The notes: generated by a model from the letters alone, not told the origin. A DNA stretch of 64,000 nucleotides from Streptococcus mitis (GCF_003943935.1 NZ_RJOB01000003.1:62001-126000); one strand, 5' to 3'. Positions 34,478 through 46,429 are shown, counted from the first letter of the stretch. A program made the numbers and translations.

Positions 34478-36370
34478 TTAAAAGGCGCCGATACTGCCAC
34501 CGCCTCCGCCTCCAGAGAAGCCACCGCCAGAACTTCCGCTTCCAGAAGATACCGAGTAGGTACTTGCTGTATTTGCGACACTGGCATAATGGCTCATTTG
34601 CGCGCTTGAATGATAAAACATACTGTGCCAGCCATAAGCTACATAGAGATTGATATCTGGATTTTCCACTTGGATATGATGAACCTTCATCAAATGACTA
34701 ACCTTATCCGCATAGCCAAATAAGGTTGCATAGACCAAGAGGCGATTCCAGACTACAATACTTTCCAATTCAGCCTGATCCAATCGTGCAATCTCACGCA
34801 ACATATTTTCAAAACTGGTCCAGAGATAGTAGACTTCTGCTCCCGCTTCATTTAAGACACCATCACGATTATCTAGCCGAAGCTTCCAATAATAGAAAAC
34901 AGCCAAAACTAAACCTAGAAAACCAAGTATTGGCAAGGGGAGGTAAAAATAAGCATGAACATCCAAACTATACAAGAACAAACCAAATCCAATAAATAGG
35001 GGGAGAATAGTAGAGAGTCCCATACCTACTTGCAAGGCCTTTTCCCCACCAGTTAAAGGACGATAATAATCTGGGAGGTCCCAGAAGGAAACTCGATTTC
35101 TCACTCCTTCTTGCATCTCTTTCAACACTTCTTCGAAAGAAGATTTGAGCTGACGCCCCTTTGCTTGAATCCGCTTTTCATCAGAGACTTTTGCTCTACG
35201 ATAAAGACTATCAGATACCTTGTAATCCGCAAACAAATTGGAAAGAGTTTCTTCTTTTTTGCCTGAAAAAGCCAGATTTAGACAGTCTTTCTCAAAGTTT
35301 GACAAACCATCTTCTCTTACCAGCCTCAAGCCAACTGCATCTCCTTCTGAAATAATAGAGACATTCCCACGGTCTATCACATCTAGCAAGGTAGCTTGAA
35401 TGAGTTGATCAAAGGTGAATTTTCCAGCCCCCTTGACTAAGGGACTCACTTCCTCCAAGGAGGTCGAGTAGACAGCCTCTGATAAAACCATAGGCTCTAA
35501 TTCCATTGGTGGCTCATAGAGACGATGATTTTTGGCATATTTGACTGAAGGAGTGGTCTTTCTTCTATAGATAAAATAGAAGCAGACGCTCAATAACAAG
35601 GAAATGGAAAGTATCAAAGGAAAGACCCAAGTGACGAACTGCATACTCTGATCTTTTTCTCTAACAATCGAGCCTTCTATCTTATTAAACTCTTCTAAAC
35701 GATTTCCTTTCAATCCCTGATCCCTAGCGCTAGCAAAAGCACTTCGAGGCCAGTAGGCGTGCAATTCAACTCCACGCTTAGACGGAAGATTGTCTAAACG
35801 AATAGTATAATCAAGGTTACTCTTTTCAATCGTTCCTTCTTTAAAAAGTTTTCCTGTGTGGAAAAAGAGTTTTTCAGCCCCCTTATCTCCCCTCACATGA
35901 AATTCAAACTTGCCAATAGCCCCTGAACTATCTGTCAGAGGTTGCCAATTTAATTCAGCGATATCATCATAAAGAAAAAGCAAGTTCTTTAAGTTCCAGA
36001 CAAGGTCAACTTCAACTGTGTCACCCTCCTGACCTGGATTATAGACTTTGACAGTATAACCATCTGCTCCTTCTGTCACTTCGCTAGTAACATCTGTCAA
36101 TTCAGCACCATTTTTCGAGGCCTGAACCTTTGGATGAGGGTCTATGTCAAATCCGCTAGGCATCTTGCCAGCACGTCCAAGTCCCACGATTTGGCCATTA
36201 AAGTCCTCCTCAAACTGATAAACTATCTTCTGTCTAAATTCTGCCGTATTGTCTGCATGAATATACAAATCACCTTGATAAGAGTTTATCTTAAAATCAA
36301 TGGCAAAAACAGAGAGTGGCAAAAGGCAAAACAAGCCTAACACCAGTAAGAAAAAAGTTTTTTTCATCAA
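34478..36370 (-). CDS. DUF2207 membrane protein
   Basis: This protein has 630 residues with a signal peptide (MMKKTFFLLVLGLFCLLPLS). An extracytoplasmic N-terminal domain of about 210 residues (IDFKINSYQGDLYIHADNTA) is followed by a membrane segment at about 245-265 and a cytoplasmic stretch with VSLLVIDRGNV-type winged helix features. A second pair of segments lies near 450-495. The tail is glycine-rich (SGGGFSGGGGGGSIGAF). That tail and the N-terminal domain are the DUF2207 signature. Function is unknown. Confidence 0.9.
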   Translation of the reverse strand: MMKKTFFLLVLGLFCLLPLSVFAIDFKINSYQGDLYIHADNTAEFRQKIVYQFEEDFNGQIVGLGRAGKMPSGFDIDPHPKVQASKNGAELTDVTSEVTEGADGYTVKVYNPGQEGDTVEVDLVWNLKNLLFLYDDIAELNWQPLTDSSGAIGKFEFHVRGDKGAEKLFFHTGKLFKEGTIEKSNLDYTIRLDNLPSKRGVELHAYWPRSAFASARDQGLKGNRLEEFNKIEGSIVREKDQSMQFVTWVFPLILSISLLLSVCFYFIYRRKTTPSVKYAKNHRLYEPPMELEPMVLSEAVYSTSLEEVSPLVKGAGKFTFDQLIQATLLDVIDRGNVSIISEGDAVGLRLVREDGLSNFEKDCLNLAFSGKKEETLSNLFADYKVSDSLYRRAKVSDEKRIQAKGRQLKSSFEEVLKEMQEGVRNRVSFWDLPDYYRPLTGGEKALQVGMGLSTILPLFIGFGLFLYSLDVHAYFYLPLPILGFLGLVLAVFYYWKLRLDNRDGVLNEAGAEVYYLWTSFENMLREIARLDQAELESIVVWNRLLVYATLFGYADKVSHLMKVHHIQVENPDINLYVAYGWHSMFYHSSAQMSHYASVANTASTYSVSSGSGSSGGGFSGGGGGGSIGAF

Positions 36371-36505
36371 ACAAGCCCCCTTTTTATCTTTGCTATCATT
36401 ATATCATTTTTTCTCAAGTAAGGGCTTACCTATATTGAAAAATAGAGTTTTTTTCGATAAAATAGGAGACAGTTATTTTTTAATAGATTAGAAATAGGAG
36501 AAATC

Positions 36506-38071
36506 ATGAGAAAAATATACTTATCTATTTTCACAAGTCTCTTGCTGATGCTGGGACTTGTCAATGTTGCTCAAGCCGATGAATATTTACGCATCGGGAT
36601 GGAAGCAGCATATGCTCCCTTTAACTGGACCCAGGATGATGATAGCAATGGAGCTGTCAAAATCGATGGAACCAACCAGTACGCCAATGGATACGATGTC
36701 CAGATTGCCAAGAAAATCGCTAAGGACTTAGGTAAAGAACCTTTGGTTGTTAAAACCAAGTGGGAAGGTCTAGTCCCTGCCCTTACTTCTGGTAAAATTG
36801 ATATGATTATCGCAGGTATGAGTCCTACTGCCGAACGCAAACAAGAAATCGCCTTTTCAAGCAGTTACTACACTAGCGAACCAGTTTTGCTTGTCAAAAA
36901 AGATTCTGCCTACGCAAATGCTAAGTCTTTGGATGATTTTACTGGTGCGAAAATCACTTCTCAACAAGGTGTCTACCTCTACGACTTGATTAGTCAAATC
37001 TCAGGCGCTAAAAAAGAAACAGCTATGGGAGACTTCGCTCAAATGCGCCAAGCTCTTGAGGCTGGTGTCATCGATGCCTATGTTTCTGAACGTCCAGAAG
37101 CACTAACTGCTGAAGCTGCTAACTCTAAGTTTAAGATGGTTCAAGTAGAACCAGGTTTCAAAACTGGAGAAGAAGATACAGCTATTGCCATTGGACTTCG
37201 TAAAGATGATAATCGTATTAGCCAAATCAATGCCAGCATTGAAACCATTTCAAAAGACGACCAAGTTGCCTTGATGGATCGTATGATCAAGGAACAACCT
37301 GCCGAAGCAACAACAACTGAGGAGACTAGTAGTAGTTTCTTTAGCCAAGTCGCTAAAATTCTTTCTGAGAACTGGCAACAACTCTTGCGTGGTGCTGGTG
37401 TCACTCTTTTAATCTCTATCGTCGGAACCATCATAGGTCTCATTATCGGTCTTGCCATTGGTGTTTTCCGTACTGCTCCTCTCTCTGAGAATAAAGCCAT
37501 TTATGGATTACAAAAACTAATCGGCTGGATCCTCAATGTCTACATTGAAATTTTCCGTGGTACCCCAATGATCGTTCAATCGATGGTTATCTACTATGGA
37601 ACTGCCCAAGCTTTCGGTATCAACCTTGACCGTACACTGGCCGCTATCTTCATCGTTTCAATCAACACTGGTGCCTACATGACTGAAATCGTCCGTGGTG
37701 GTATCCTAGCAGTTGATAAGGGACAATTTGAAGCAGCGACTGCTCTTGGTATGACCCATAACCAAACCATGCGTAAGATTGTGCTACCTCAGGTTGTCCG
37801 CAATATCCTACCAGCAACTGGTAATGAGTTTGTCATCAATATCAAAGATACATCTGTATTGAACGTTATCTCTGTTGTTGAACTTTATTTCTCAGGAAAT
37901 ACCGTGGCAACTCAAACCTATCAATACTTCCAGACATTTACAATCATCGCCGTGATTTACTTTGTCCTCACCTTTACCGTAACCCGTATCTTACGCTTTA
38001 TCGAACGCCGAATGGATATGGATACCTATACTACAGGTGCTAATCAAATGCAAACGGAGGATTTGAAATAA
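36506..38071 (+). CDS. Amino-acid ABC transporter, fused binding protein and permease
   Basis: This protein has 521 residues. Signal peptide at 1-24 (…GLVNVAQA). The solute-binding domain of the polar amino acid type is at 25-270 ([29 protein letters not shown]). A permease domain with the EAA loop ([20 protein letters not shown]) is at about 295-510. The fusion, with the gene for the ATPase overlapping by one base, matches glutamine/polar amino-acid importers of streptococci (GlnPQ type). Substrate specificity is inferred. Confidence 0.92.
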   Translation: MRKIYLSIFTSLLLMLGLVNVAQADEYLRIGMEAAYAPFNWTQDDDSNGAVKIDGTNQYANGYDVQIAKKIAKDLGKEPLVVKTKWEGLVPALTSGKIDMIIAGMSPTAERKQEIAFSSSYYTSEPVLLVKKDSAYANAKSLDDFTGAKITSQQGVYLYDLISQISGAKKETAMGDFAQMRQALEAGVIDAYVSERPEALTAEAANSKFKMVQVEPGFKTGEEDTAIAIGLRKDDNRISQINASIETISKDDQVALMDRMIKEQPAEATTTEETSSSFFSQVAKILSENWQQLLRGAGVTLLISIVGTIIGLIIGLAIGVFRTAPLSENKAIYGLQKLIGWILNVYIEIFRGTPMIVQSMVIYYGTAQAFGINLDRTLAAIFIVSINTGAYMTEIVRGGILAVDKGQFEAATALGMTHNQTMRKIVLPQVVRNILPATGNEFVINIKDTSVLNVISVVELYFSGNTVATQTYQYFQTFTIIAVIYFVLTFTVTRILRFIERRMDMDTYTTGANQMQTEDLK

Positions 38072-38811
38072 TGACACAAGCAATCCTTGAAATTAAACAC
38101 CTCAAAAAATCCTATGGACAAAACGAAGTGCTAAAAGACATTTCTCTCACTGTCCACAAGGGAGAAGTTATCTCTATCATCGGAAGCTCTGGAAGCGGAA
38201 AATCGACCTTCCTCCGCTCCATTAACCTACTTGAAACGCCAACTGATGGACAAATCCTTTATCATGGGCAAAACGTCCTCGAAAAAGGTTATGACCTCAC
38301 ACAATACCGTGAAAAGTTGGGAATGGTGTTCCAATCCTTTAATCTCTTTGAAAATCTCAACGTTCTTGAAAATACAATCGTCGCTCAGACAACTGTCCTT
38401 AAACGTGAACGTACAGAAGCTGAAAAGATTGCCAAAGAAAACCTAGAAAAGGTCGGTATGGGGGAACGCTACTGGCAAGCGAAACCAAAACAACTCTCAG
38501 GTGGTCAAAAACAACGTGTGGCTATTGCTCGTGCCCTTTCAATGAATCCTGATGCTATTCTCTTTGATGAACCAACATCAGCTCTCGATCCAGAAATGGT
38601 TGGAGAAGTACTTAAAATCATGCAGGAACTTGCCCAAGAAGGCTTGACTATGATTGTCGTAACCCACGAAATGGAATTCGCCCGTGATGTCTCCCACCGT
38701 GTGATCTTTATGGATAAGGGAGTAATCGCTGAAGAAGGCAAACCAGAAGATCTCTTCACCAATCCTAAAGAAGACCGTACAAAAGAATTCCTTCAACGCT
38801 ATCTCAAATAA
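38071..38811 (+). CDS. Amino-acid ABC transporter ATPase (GlnQ-like)
   Basis: This protein has 246 residues. Walker [11 protein letters not shown]-loop [11 protein letters not shown], signature [11 protein letters not shown], Walker [14 protein letters not shown] and H-loop VTHEM are all present in standard order. It energises the fused binding protein-permease encoded just upstream (ATG overlaps the stop by one base). Confidence 0.95.
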   Translation: MTQAILEIKHLKKSYGQNEVLKDISLTVHKGEVISIIGSSGSGKSTFLRSINLLETPTDGQILYHGQNVLEKGYDLTQYREKLGMVFQSFNLFENLNVLENTIVAQTTVLKRERTEAEKIAKENLEKVGMGERYWQAKPKQLSGGQKQRVAIARALSMNPDAILFDEPTSALDPEMVGEVLKIMQELAQEGLTMIVVTHEMEFARDVSHRVIFMDKGVIAEEGKPEDLFTNPKEDRTKEFLQRYLK

Positions 38812-38814
38812 AAA

Positions 38815-38847
38815 GAAAAGGCTGCACCAACCGTGCAGTCTTTTTGT
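38815..38847 (+). terminator. Terminator of the amino-acid transporter operon
   Basis: GCTGCAC (38821-38827), CAACC, GTGCAGT, then TTTTT. It directly follows the ATPase gene. Confidence 0.85.
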
Positions 38848-38900
38848 TTGGTCAAAATGAAAAGGCAGACCCTATTTAAGAATCCGCCGTCATCCAAAGA

Positions 38901-39116
38901 TTAATCTTCAAATTTTTCATGATTTTTGTCATAGAAATCAATTAAACCTAGAGCTGTTTCAAATGAAATATTTTTTACTTTCGCACGACCCTGCGCTAGA
39001 GCAATGATAGACATCTCACGCGCATTCGTTTCCTTAGAGATACGGTAGCCTGTGATTTTCTTATCACGAACCCAGCCAACAACTGATTCTACTTTTTCAA
39101 AGTTTGACTTAGCCAT
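38901..39116 (-). CDS. Small DNA-binding-like protein
   Basis: This protein has 71 residues with a ribosome site (GGAGAA) upstream. ITGYRISKETNAREMSIIAL has the look of a short helix-turn-helix of the XRE kind (YRISKETN... A), followed by SFETALGLIDFYDKNHE. It stands alone with a converging transporter operon to its left. No function is assigned. It is one of the few small genes here with good coding signs. Confidence 0.65.
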   Translation of the reverse strand: MAKSNFEKVESVVGWVRDKKITGYRISKETNAREMSIIALAQGRAKVKNISFETALGLIDFYDKNHEKFED

Positions 39117-39936
39117 GTTCTTCTCCTATTTTCTTCTTTACGATATATTATTCTATACGTTTTTATGTCTTTTGTCAATAAAAAAACATATATTCAATAA
39201 AACAAATGATTTAGTTTTTTCTTACTTCTTTTTTAAAGCCGATAATATATAGGTTTTTAGTTGCTATAACCCATTAGTACGCACCCTAAAAATAATTGAA
39301 TTATTAAACTTATAATTCGCAAAAATATTCATTAAGAAAAAATACCAGTTTCTCAATAGGATAAACAGGAGTCATATTCTATATCTTCATTTTAATCTAT
39401 AAGTTTGTCAAAGAGAATCTTCCTTTTCTGACTATCTCATATCTATTTTATCCTTTCTATTTCCTTTGGTTCCCTTCCTGTTACTATTTAACTTTTTTAA
39501 CCGGTATAATTGACTTATCTCATCAAATTTTGCATATTCTTATAACACACCGCTATTACAATCAGCATTTAGAATAGCACTTCCTAGTATTCCAAATGTT
39601 CTACTCGCCTCATATTACTGCTATCATATACTATATTCAATCAACTCACCAAATCTACCTCATAAGCATTGATTATTTTTTCTAATTCCTATTATATTTA
39701 ATCAAACTTAAAATTATATATATAAAATATGGTATTCTAAAAAATAGCCCTATATATAACAAGTCATTCTTCTTTATTATTATAAACTGAAATAAAAAAT
39801 AATAGGTACTATAGTGAGTTATAGTAGAAGTAGTACGATAGTTTTCCTAAGTCCATAGGAATCGCCCCCTTTCTTCACCCTCATTATAGCACCTATACAT
39901 CAGTTGTGCAAATAATATGATATTTTTTATTAATCC
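39117..39936. other. 820-bp AT-rich gap between ilvA and the small gene
   Basis: No gene is supported in either strand; frames break often and no family motif appears. The only structure of note is TTTCCTAAGTCCATAGGAA, a short hairpin near 39843-39861. A run of A/T (39700-39800) includes TATATATAAAATAT. The stretch between 39240 and 39640 may be decayed coding DNA. Confidence 0.5.
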
Positions 39937-41187
39937 TCAGACAAGCATATTATAGAGCGTTTCATTACCATTTAAGTTAATATAAGCTGGATCAAAACCT
40001 TCCATTCGACGAATCAATCCTGCATAATCATGCTTATCTGCTAAAGCGATCCCAATTAATACTGGGCCTGTTCCCTTACTAGCTCGTTTGATATACTCAA
40101 AACGTGTGATATCATCATTTGGTCCCAAGATATCATTTACAAACTCACGTAAAGCTCCTGGACGCTGTGGAAAATTGACCACAAAGTAATGCTTGATCCC
40201 ATCATAAATCAAGGCACGTTCTTCCATTTCTGGCATACGGTTGATATCATTATTTCCTCCAGAAATGATACAACAAATGGTTTTCCCCTTGATATATTCA
40301 GCTAAAACCTCTAGAGATGCGATACTAGCTGCTCCAGCAGGCTCTGCTACAATCCCTTGCTTAGAGTAGAGGTCAATCAAAGTTTCAGAAATCAATCCCT
40401 CATCGACACCTACCAAAGTTTGAACATGTTGACGAGTTGCCTCATAAGTCAACTGACCTACTTTTTGTACGGCAATCCCATCTGCAAATTTGTCAATTTC
40501 CTTGAGCTTAACAGGTCCACCAGCTTCAAAGGCAGCCTTCATGGAACGCGCTCCATTCGCCTCTACTCCGATAACCTCGATCTCTGGACTTGTTTCCTTG
40601 ATATAGGTGGAAACCCCAGCAATGAGACCGCCACCACCAACAGGAACCAAGACAGCATCAAAATCAATCGATTCTTTTCGAGCTTCTTCTAAAATCTCAT
40701 AAGCAACTGTTCCTTGACCTGCCTGAACATGGGCATCATCAAAAGGATCAATAAAGGTACGATTTTCAGAAATTGTAAATTCTTGAGCTGCCTTAGCTGA
40801 GGCATCAAAAGTATCTCCAACTAGTTTAATGGTTACGAAGTCCCCACCAAAAAAGCGAACCTGCCCAATCTTTTGTTGCGGAGTAGTAATGGGCATAAAG
40901 ATAGTAGCAGGAATTTTCATCTCATTACAAGTATAGGCAACTCCCTGCGCATGATTTCCCGCAGAAGCACAGACTACCCCACGCTCACGCTCTTCCTTGC
41001 TGAGCTGAGAAATGGCATAATAGGCACCACGAATTTTAAAGGAACGAACACGTTGGGCATTTTCCTTTTTCAAGTAAATTTTAGCACCATACTTCTCCGA
41101 TAAATAATGGTCATAATCCAATGGGGTATTCACAACCACACCGTTCAAGACCTTGTGAGCCTTGATGATATCTTTTGAACTTAACAT
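39937..41187 (-). CDS. ilvA: Threonine dehydratase (biosynthetic)
   Basis: This protein has 416 residues. The PLP lysine is in KKENAQRVRSFKIRGAYYA, with the glycine-rich loop SAGNHAQGVA and PVGGGGLIAG. A single ACT-like regulatory domain (about 325-416, VNFPQRPGALREFVNDIL) is the shorter form. It makes 2-oxobutanoate for isoleucine. It follows ilvC with a terminator between them, so expression may be partly independent. Confidence 0.95.
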   Translation of the reverse strand: MLSSKDIIKAHKVLNGVVVNTPLDYDHYLSEKYGAKIYLKKENAQRVRSFKIRGAYYAISQLSKEERERGVVCASAGNHAQGVAYTCNEMKIPATIFMPITTPQQKIGQVRFFGGDFVTIKLVGDTFDASAKAAQEFTISENRTFIDPFDDAHVQAGQGTVAYEILEEARKESIDFDAVLVPVGGGGLIAGVSTYIKETSPEIEVIGVEANGARSMKAAFEAGGPVKLKEIDKFADGIAVQKVGQLTYEATRQHVQTLVGVDEGLISETLIDLYSKQGIVAEPAGAASIASLEVLAEYIKGKTICCIISGGNNDINRMPEMEERALIYDGIKHYFVVNFPQRPGALREFVNDILGPNDDITRFEYIKRASKGTGPVLIGIALADKHDYAGLIRRMEGFDPAYINLNGNETLYNMLV

Positions 41188-41251
41188 CTTTTTCTCCTAG
41201 ACTATTCAAACTATCACAATCCATCCTCTAAAAAGAAAGGTGAATTGATTA

Positions 41252-41283
41252 TAAAAGCGAGTTAGGTCCCCCCAACTCGCCTT
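41252..41283 (-). terminator. Terminator after ilvC
   Basis: On the minus strand GCGAGTT and AACTCGC form a stem with a G-rich loop, followed by TTTTAT. It stands between ilvC and ilvA. Confidence 0.75.
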
Positions 41284-41301
41284 CACCTTAATTTCTATAA
41301 A

Positions 41302-42339
<1,038 letters not shown>

Positions 42340-42388
42340 CTATTATTTATTGCCTTTTAGGCTGGTTTAACAAATTTAAGTTGGATTG

Positions 42389-42865
42389 TTAATCGCGGGT
42401 AAATCCAGTTGCACCCGTTCTAGCAATATTACGAATACCGTATGGTCGAATGACTCGCAATAGTGCTTCACTCTTTTCAGCATTTCCTGTCATCTGAATA
42501 GTAATCGAGCTTGGCGCTACGTCTACCACTGTTGCACGGAAAGGTTGAATAATCGCTAGAATCTCAGCACGCTTCTCTGCTGGCGCTGACATCTTAACCA
42601 AAATCACCTCGCGCTCCAAATGAGGCTTGTCTGTAATATCTCGAATGCGAATCACATCAATCTGACGATTGAGTTGCTTGATGATTTGCTCCACTTCATC
42701 ATGTGAAGCTACATCAATAATAATGGTGATGCGCGATACATTCGGATCTTCTGTTGCTCCAACAGAGATGCTTTCGATATTAACCTGACGACGAGACAGA
42801 ACGCCAGTAAAGCGGTTGAGGACTCCTGAACGATTTTGTAGTTTTGCTGTTAACATTCTACGCAT
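42389..42865 (-). CDS. ilvN: Acetolactate synthase small subunit
   Basis: This protein has 158 residues. The N-terminal ACT domain is MLTAKLQNRSGVLNRFTGVLSRRQVNIESISVG and the C-terminal domain carries the rest. It regulates IlvB by valine feedback. The start overlaps the end of ilvB by 8 bases, so the two are translationally coupled. It is also called ilvH in some species. Confidence 0.95.
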   Translation of the reverse strand: MRRMLTAKLQNRSGVLNRFTGVLSRRQVNIESISVGATEDPNVSRITIIIDVASHDEVEQIIKQLNRQIDVIRIRDITDKPHLEREVILVKMSAPAEKRAEILAIIQPFRATVVDVAPSSITIQMTGNAEKSEALLRVIRPYGIRNIARTGATGFTRD

Positions 42866-44558
42866 GGAACTTCACCCCCAACATCTCATGATTACTCTTA
42901 CCAGCTGGTACCATTGGTAGCACCTGTTCCTTACGAGAAATATCTACCTCGATTAGCATAGGAACATCCTCAGTGATGACTTCAAGGTCTTGAGCCAAGG
43001 TCTCAGGATTGTCAAACTTATAGTTTTTAATGCCATAAGCTTGTGCCATCAATTGGAAATCAGGAAGGGTATCAAAGACTGACTCTGATGTTCTACCTTC
43101 ATAGAAGGATTCCTGCCACTGACGAACCATTCCAAGCGAGTGGTTATTCAGCATAACCACCTTGATTGGTACCTTGTAAATGTTCAAAATAGCCAATTCC
43201 TGATTGGTCATTTGAAAACCACCATCTCCAACGAACAAGACCACTTCCTTATCTGGGTTAGCAATTTTAGCACCGATTGCTGCTGGAATTCCGAATCCCA
43301 TGGTTCCCAAACCGCCTGAAGTCACTAACTGACGTTCATTTTGGTATGGATAATACTGGGCTGTCCACATTTGGTGTTGACCAACATCTGTTACCACAAT
43401 GGCATCTCCATTCGTCAGTTCACCAATTCGTTCAATAACGGCTTGCGGTTGGACCACACGCTCTTTCTTGTCATAAGAACGAACACGGTTCTTGTCTTTT
43501 GTGACTTTTTCAATCCATTTTTCAGTATTGTTATGAACTGTTGGTTCCGCCAACAACATTTGCAAGGCCTTCTTAGCATCTCCAACTACAGGAATATCTG
43601 CACTGATAATCTTACCAATCTCAGCTGGATCAATATCAATGTGAGCAACCTTGGCATTCTTAGCAAAGGTCTTAGGATTTCCTGTCAAGCGGTCATCGAA
43701 ACGGCAACCGATACTAATCATAAAGTCTGCTTCCGTCATGGCAATATTAGCTGCGAAAGACCCGTGCATGCCTCCCATTCCAAGGAAGAGTGGATGAGTC
43801 GTTGCAATCGTGCCTTGTCCCAAAAGACTGGTTACCACTGGAATCTGATAGCGTTCTGCAAATTCATTTAATTCTGCAGCAGCTTCAGCATAACTAATTC
43901 CACCACCAGCCAGCAAGACTGGTTTTTTAGCCTTGGATAATTGCTTCAAGATTTTCTTGATTTGCATATCATTCGGCTCAAGAGTCGGCTGATAGCTTGG
44001 TAGATTCACTTCTGGTGAATAGATGAAGTCTGTTTCTAAAGCAGATACGTCTTTAGGTAGGTCAATGACAACCGGCCCTGGACGGCCTGTAGTTGCGATA
44101 TGGACAGCTTCCGTAATGATACGCGGGATATCAGCTGTCTCACGTACTTGGTAATTGTACTTAGTGATTGGCATGGTAATTCCCACGATGTCTGCCTCCT
44201 GAAAGGCATCCTTCCCAATCCCTGCTCGCGCCACTTGACCTGTAAAGACCAAAAGGGGAACGCTATCGCTCATGGCATCCGCAATCCCTGTAATGGCATT
44301 TGTTGCTCCTGGTCCACTAGTGACGACGGCAACACCCAACTTTCCAGTTGATTTGGCATAACCTTCAGCTTCATGCAAACAACCTTGCTCATGGCGTCCT
44401 AGAATGTGGCGAATGCCTTTAAAATTATATATCGCATCATAAAAAGGCAAGACAGCACCACCAGGATAACCAAAGATGGTATCAATTCCTAAATCACGAA
44501 GTGTTTCCAAAACTAGGTCCGACCCCGTCTTAGGAGATTCTAAACTGATTTTCTCCAT
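42858..44558 (-). CDS. ilvB: Acetolactate synthase large subunit
   Basis: This protein has 566 residues. The ThDP enzyme order is clear: N-terminal PYR domain with the catalytic glutamate in GRHEQGCLHEAEGYAK, a central FAD domain, and a C-terminal PP domain with GDGGFQMTNQELAILNIYKV (the ThDP motif GDG...N). It makes 2-acetolactate and acetohydroxybutyrate. First gene of ilvBNC, with a CodY-like box upstream. Confidence 0.97.
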   Translation of the reverse strand: MEKISLESPKTGSDLVLETLRDLGIDTIFGYPGGAVLPFYDAIYNFKGIRHILGRHEQGCLHEAEGYAKSTGKLGVAVVTSGPGATNAITGIADAMSDSVPLLVFTGQVARAGIGKDAFQEADIVGITMPITKYNYQVRETADIPRIITEAVHIATTGRPGPVVIDLPKDVSALETDFIYSPEVNLPSYQPTLEPNDMQIKKILKQLSKAKKPVLLAGGGISYAEAAAELNEFAERYQIPVVTSLLGQGTIATTHPLFLGMGGMHGSFAANIAMTEADFMISIGCRFDDRLTGNPKTFAKNAKVAHIDIDPAEIGKIISADIPVVGDAKKALQMLLAEPTVHNNTEKWIEKVTKDKNRVRSYDKKERVVQPQAVIERIGELTNGDAIVVTDVGQHQMWTAQYYPYQNERQLVTSGGLGTMGFGIPAAIGAKIANPDKEVVLFVGDGGFQMTNQELAILNIYKVPIKVVMLNNHSLGMVRQWQESFYEGRTSESVFDTLPDFQLMAQAYGIKNYKFDNPETLAQDLEVITEDVPMLIEVDISRKEQVLPMVPAGKSNHEMLGVKFHA

Positions 44559-44589
44559 TGTTCCCCTTTCTCTTCTCTTAAAAATAACT

Positions 44590-44651
44590 TGTTACTATCA
44601 TACCATTTTTTCAAGATTTTTCAAGAGAAAAGAAGAAATTTTCTGAATTTT
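44590..44651 (-). promoter_or_regulatory. ilvB promoter with CodY-like box
   Basis: Minus-strand TTGAAA and TATGAT are 16 apart near 44625-44598. Just upstream, 44637-44651 reads AATTTTCTGAATTTT, two mismatches from the CodY consensus AATTTTCWGAAAATT. CodY repression of ilv genes by branched-chain amino acids is established in streptococci. Confidence 0.6.
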
Positions 44652-44726
44652 CTATTTTAACGTTTATTTATGAATATTATTTTTGTTTTTATTAAAAAAG
44701 ATATCGATTTCATTTATTAAAAAATA

Positions 44727-44755
44727 AAAAAGAACTGATTTCTCAGTCCTTCATT
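44727..44755 (-). terminator. Terminator after the fakA-like gene
   Basis: On the minus strand AGGACTGA GAAA TCAGTTCT is followed by TTTTTTA. It directly follows the gene end at 44760. Confidence 0.85.
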
Positions 44756-44759
44756 AATC

Positions 44760-46427
44760 TTATTCCACACTAAATAGGTATGGGTAAACAGGTTGTTGAC
44801 CTTGGTGAATCTCGACTTCAACGTCCTCGAATTCTTCTGCGATTTCTTGAGCAATTTCATTAGCAAGTTCTTCGCTTCCGTCTTCACCGACATAGAAAGT
44901 TACGATTTCACTATCTTCATCCAACATATGTTTCAAGGTTTCTGTCAAGGTTTGGTGCATGTCAGGGTTTGACACGAGAATTTTCCCATCGACCATACCA
45001 AGATTATCGTTTTCATGGATTTCTAAGCCATCAATCGTTGTATCACGCACAGCTGTTGTGACACTTCCGCTAACGACATCGCTAAGAGCAGCTGTCATAC
45101 GCTCTTGGTTTTCTTCGATTGACTTGCTTGGATCAAAGGCAAGAAGACTAGTCAATCCTTGAGGAAGAGTACGAGCTTCTACCACTACTGCTGGTTGTTC
45201 CAAAACTTCTGCTGCAGATTGAGCTGCCATGAAGATATTCTTGTTGTTTGGCAAGAAGATAATGTTACGAGCGTTGACCTGTTCAACAGCCTTGATAAAG
45301 TCTTCTGTTGAAGGATTCATGGTTTGACCGCCTTCGATAACATAATCAACACCTTGGGAACGGAAGATATCTGCTAGGCCTTTACCAGCCACTACAGCAA
45401 TCAAAGCATACTCTTTTTCTTCAGCTGGCTTGCTAACTTGAGCGGCTTCTTTTTCAACCTGTGCTTCATGTTGGTTACGCATATTGTCAACTTTTACCTT
45501 GACCAAACTACCATATTTGAGACCTTCTTGCATAACAAGTCCTGGATCTTCTGTATGGACATGGACTTTGACAATTTCATCATCGTTGACAACGAGGAGA
45601 GAATCTCCAAGTTCATTCAAGTAGTTACGGAATTCGTCATAGTCAAAATCTTTAGCATAGGTTGGACCTTGTTTAAGGGCTACCATGATTTCAGTACAGT
45701 AACCAAACGTAATGTCCTCAGTCGCTACGTGACCAGCTACAGACTTATGATGCTCCGCATTGATCATTTCACTCATGTTGGCAGGAGTCGCTACAAAGTC
45801 CTCAGATGCAATATATTCACCAGTAAGGGCTGAAAGGAACCCTTCGTAGATGAAGACCAGTCCTTGACCACCTGAGTCCACAACTCCAACTTCCTTCAAG
45901 ACTGGAAGCATATCTGGCGTCTTAGCTAGAGCGGTTTTAGCACCTTCCAAGGCTGCACGCATTACTTCAACAGCATCATCTGTTTGCTCAGCCTTTTTCT
46001 TAGCACCGATAGCAGCTCCACGTGAAACTGTCAAAATCGTTCCTTCAACTGGTTTCATAACTGCTTTATAAGCAACTTCCACACCTGATTGGAAGGCAAG
46101 GGCCAAGTCTTGACCTGTTAACTCGTCTTTATCCTTGATGGCTTGTGAAAATCCACGGAAAAGCTGAGACGTAATAACTCCTGAGTTCCCACGCGCGCCC
46201 ATCAAAAGACCTTTAGCAAGAATGCTCGCTACCTCTCCAACTGTAGAAGCTGGCTTGTCTGCAACTTCTTTAGCACCATTTTCAATGGTCATTCCCATAT
46301 TTGTCCCAGTATCTCCATCTGGAACTGGAAAGACGTTTAATGAATTGACATATTCAGCTTGCTTATTCAAGCGAGTTGATGCAGCCTGCACCATTTCTTG
46401 AAATAAGCTAGTAGTAATTTTTGACAC
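44760..46427 (-). CDS. fakA: Fatty acid kinase-like DAK2 domain protein
   Basis: This protein has 555 residues. The N-terminal DAK2 kinase domain has NVFPVPDGDTGTNMGMTIE (nucleotide and metal aspartates) and KGLLMGARGNSGVITSQLFR. The middle and C-terminal domains (about 220-555) include the YloV signature VHVHTEDPG. In Gram-positives FakA phosphorylates fatty acids brought by FakB. It lies 2 bases after an Asp23-family gene, the usual yloU-yloV pair. The fakA name is by family; the activity is inferred. Confidence 0.9.
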   Translation of the reverse strand: MSKITTSLFQEMVQAASTRLNKQAEYVNSLNVFPVPDGDTGTNMGMTIENGAKEVADKPASTVGEVASILAKGLLMGARGNSGVITSQLFRGFSQAIKDKDELTGQDLALAFQSGVEVAYKAVMKPVEGTILTVSRGAAIGAKKKAEQTDDAVEVMRAALEGAKTALAKTPDMLPVLKEVGVVDSGGQGLVFIYEGFLSALTGEYIASEDFVATPANMSEMINAEHHKSVAGHVATEDITFGYCTEIMVALKQGPTYAKDFDYDEFRNYLNELGDSLLVVNDDEIVKVHVHTEDPGLVMQEGLKYGSLVKVKVDNMRNQHEAQVEKEAAQVSKPAEEKEYALIAVVAGKGLADIFRSQGVDYVIEGGQTMNPSTEDFIKAVEQVNARNIIFLPNNKNIFMAAQSAAEVLEQPAVVVEARTLPQGLTSLLAFDPSKSIEENQERMTAALSDVVSGSVTTAVRDTTIDGLEIHENDNLGMVDGKILVSNPDMHQTLTETLKHMLDEDSEIVTFYVGEDGSEELANEIAQEIAEEFEDVEVEIHQGQQPVYPYLFSVE

Positions 46428-46429
46428 GG

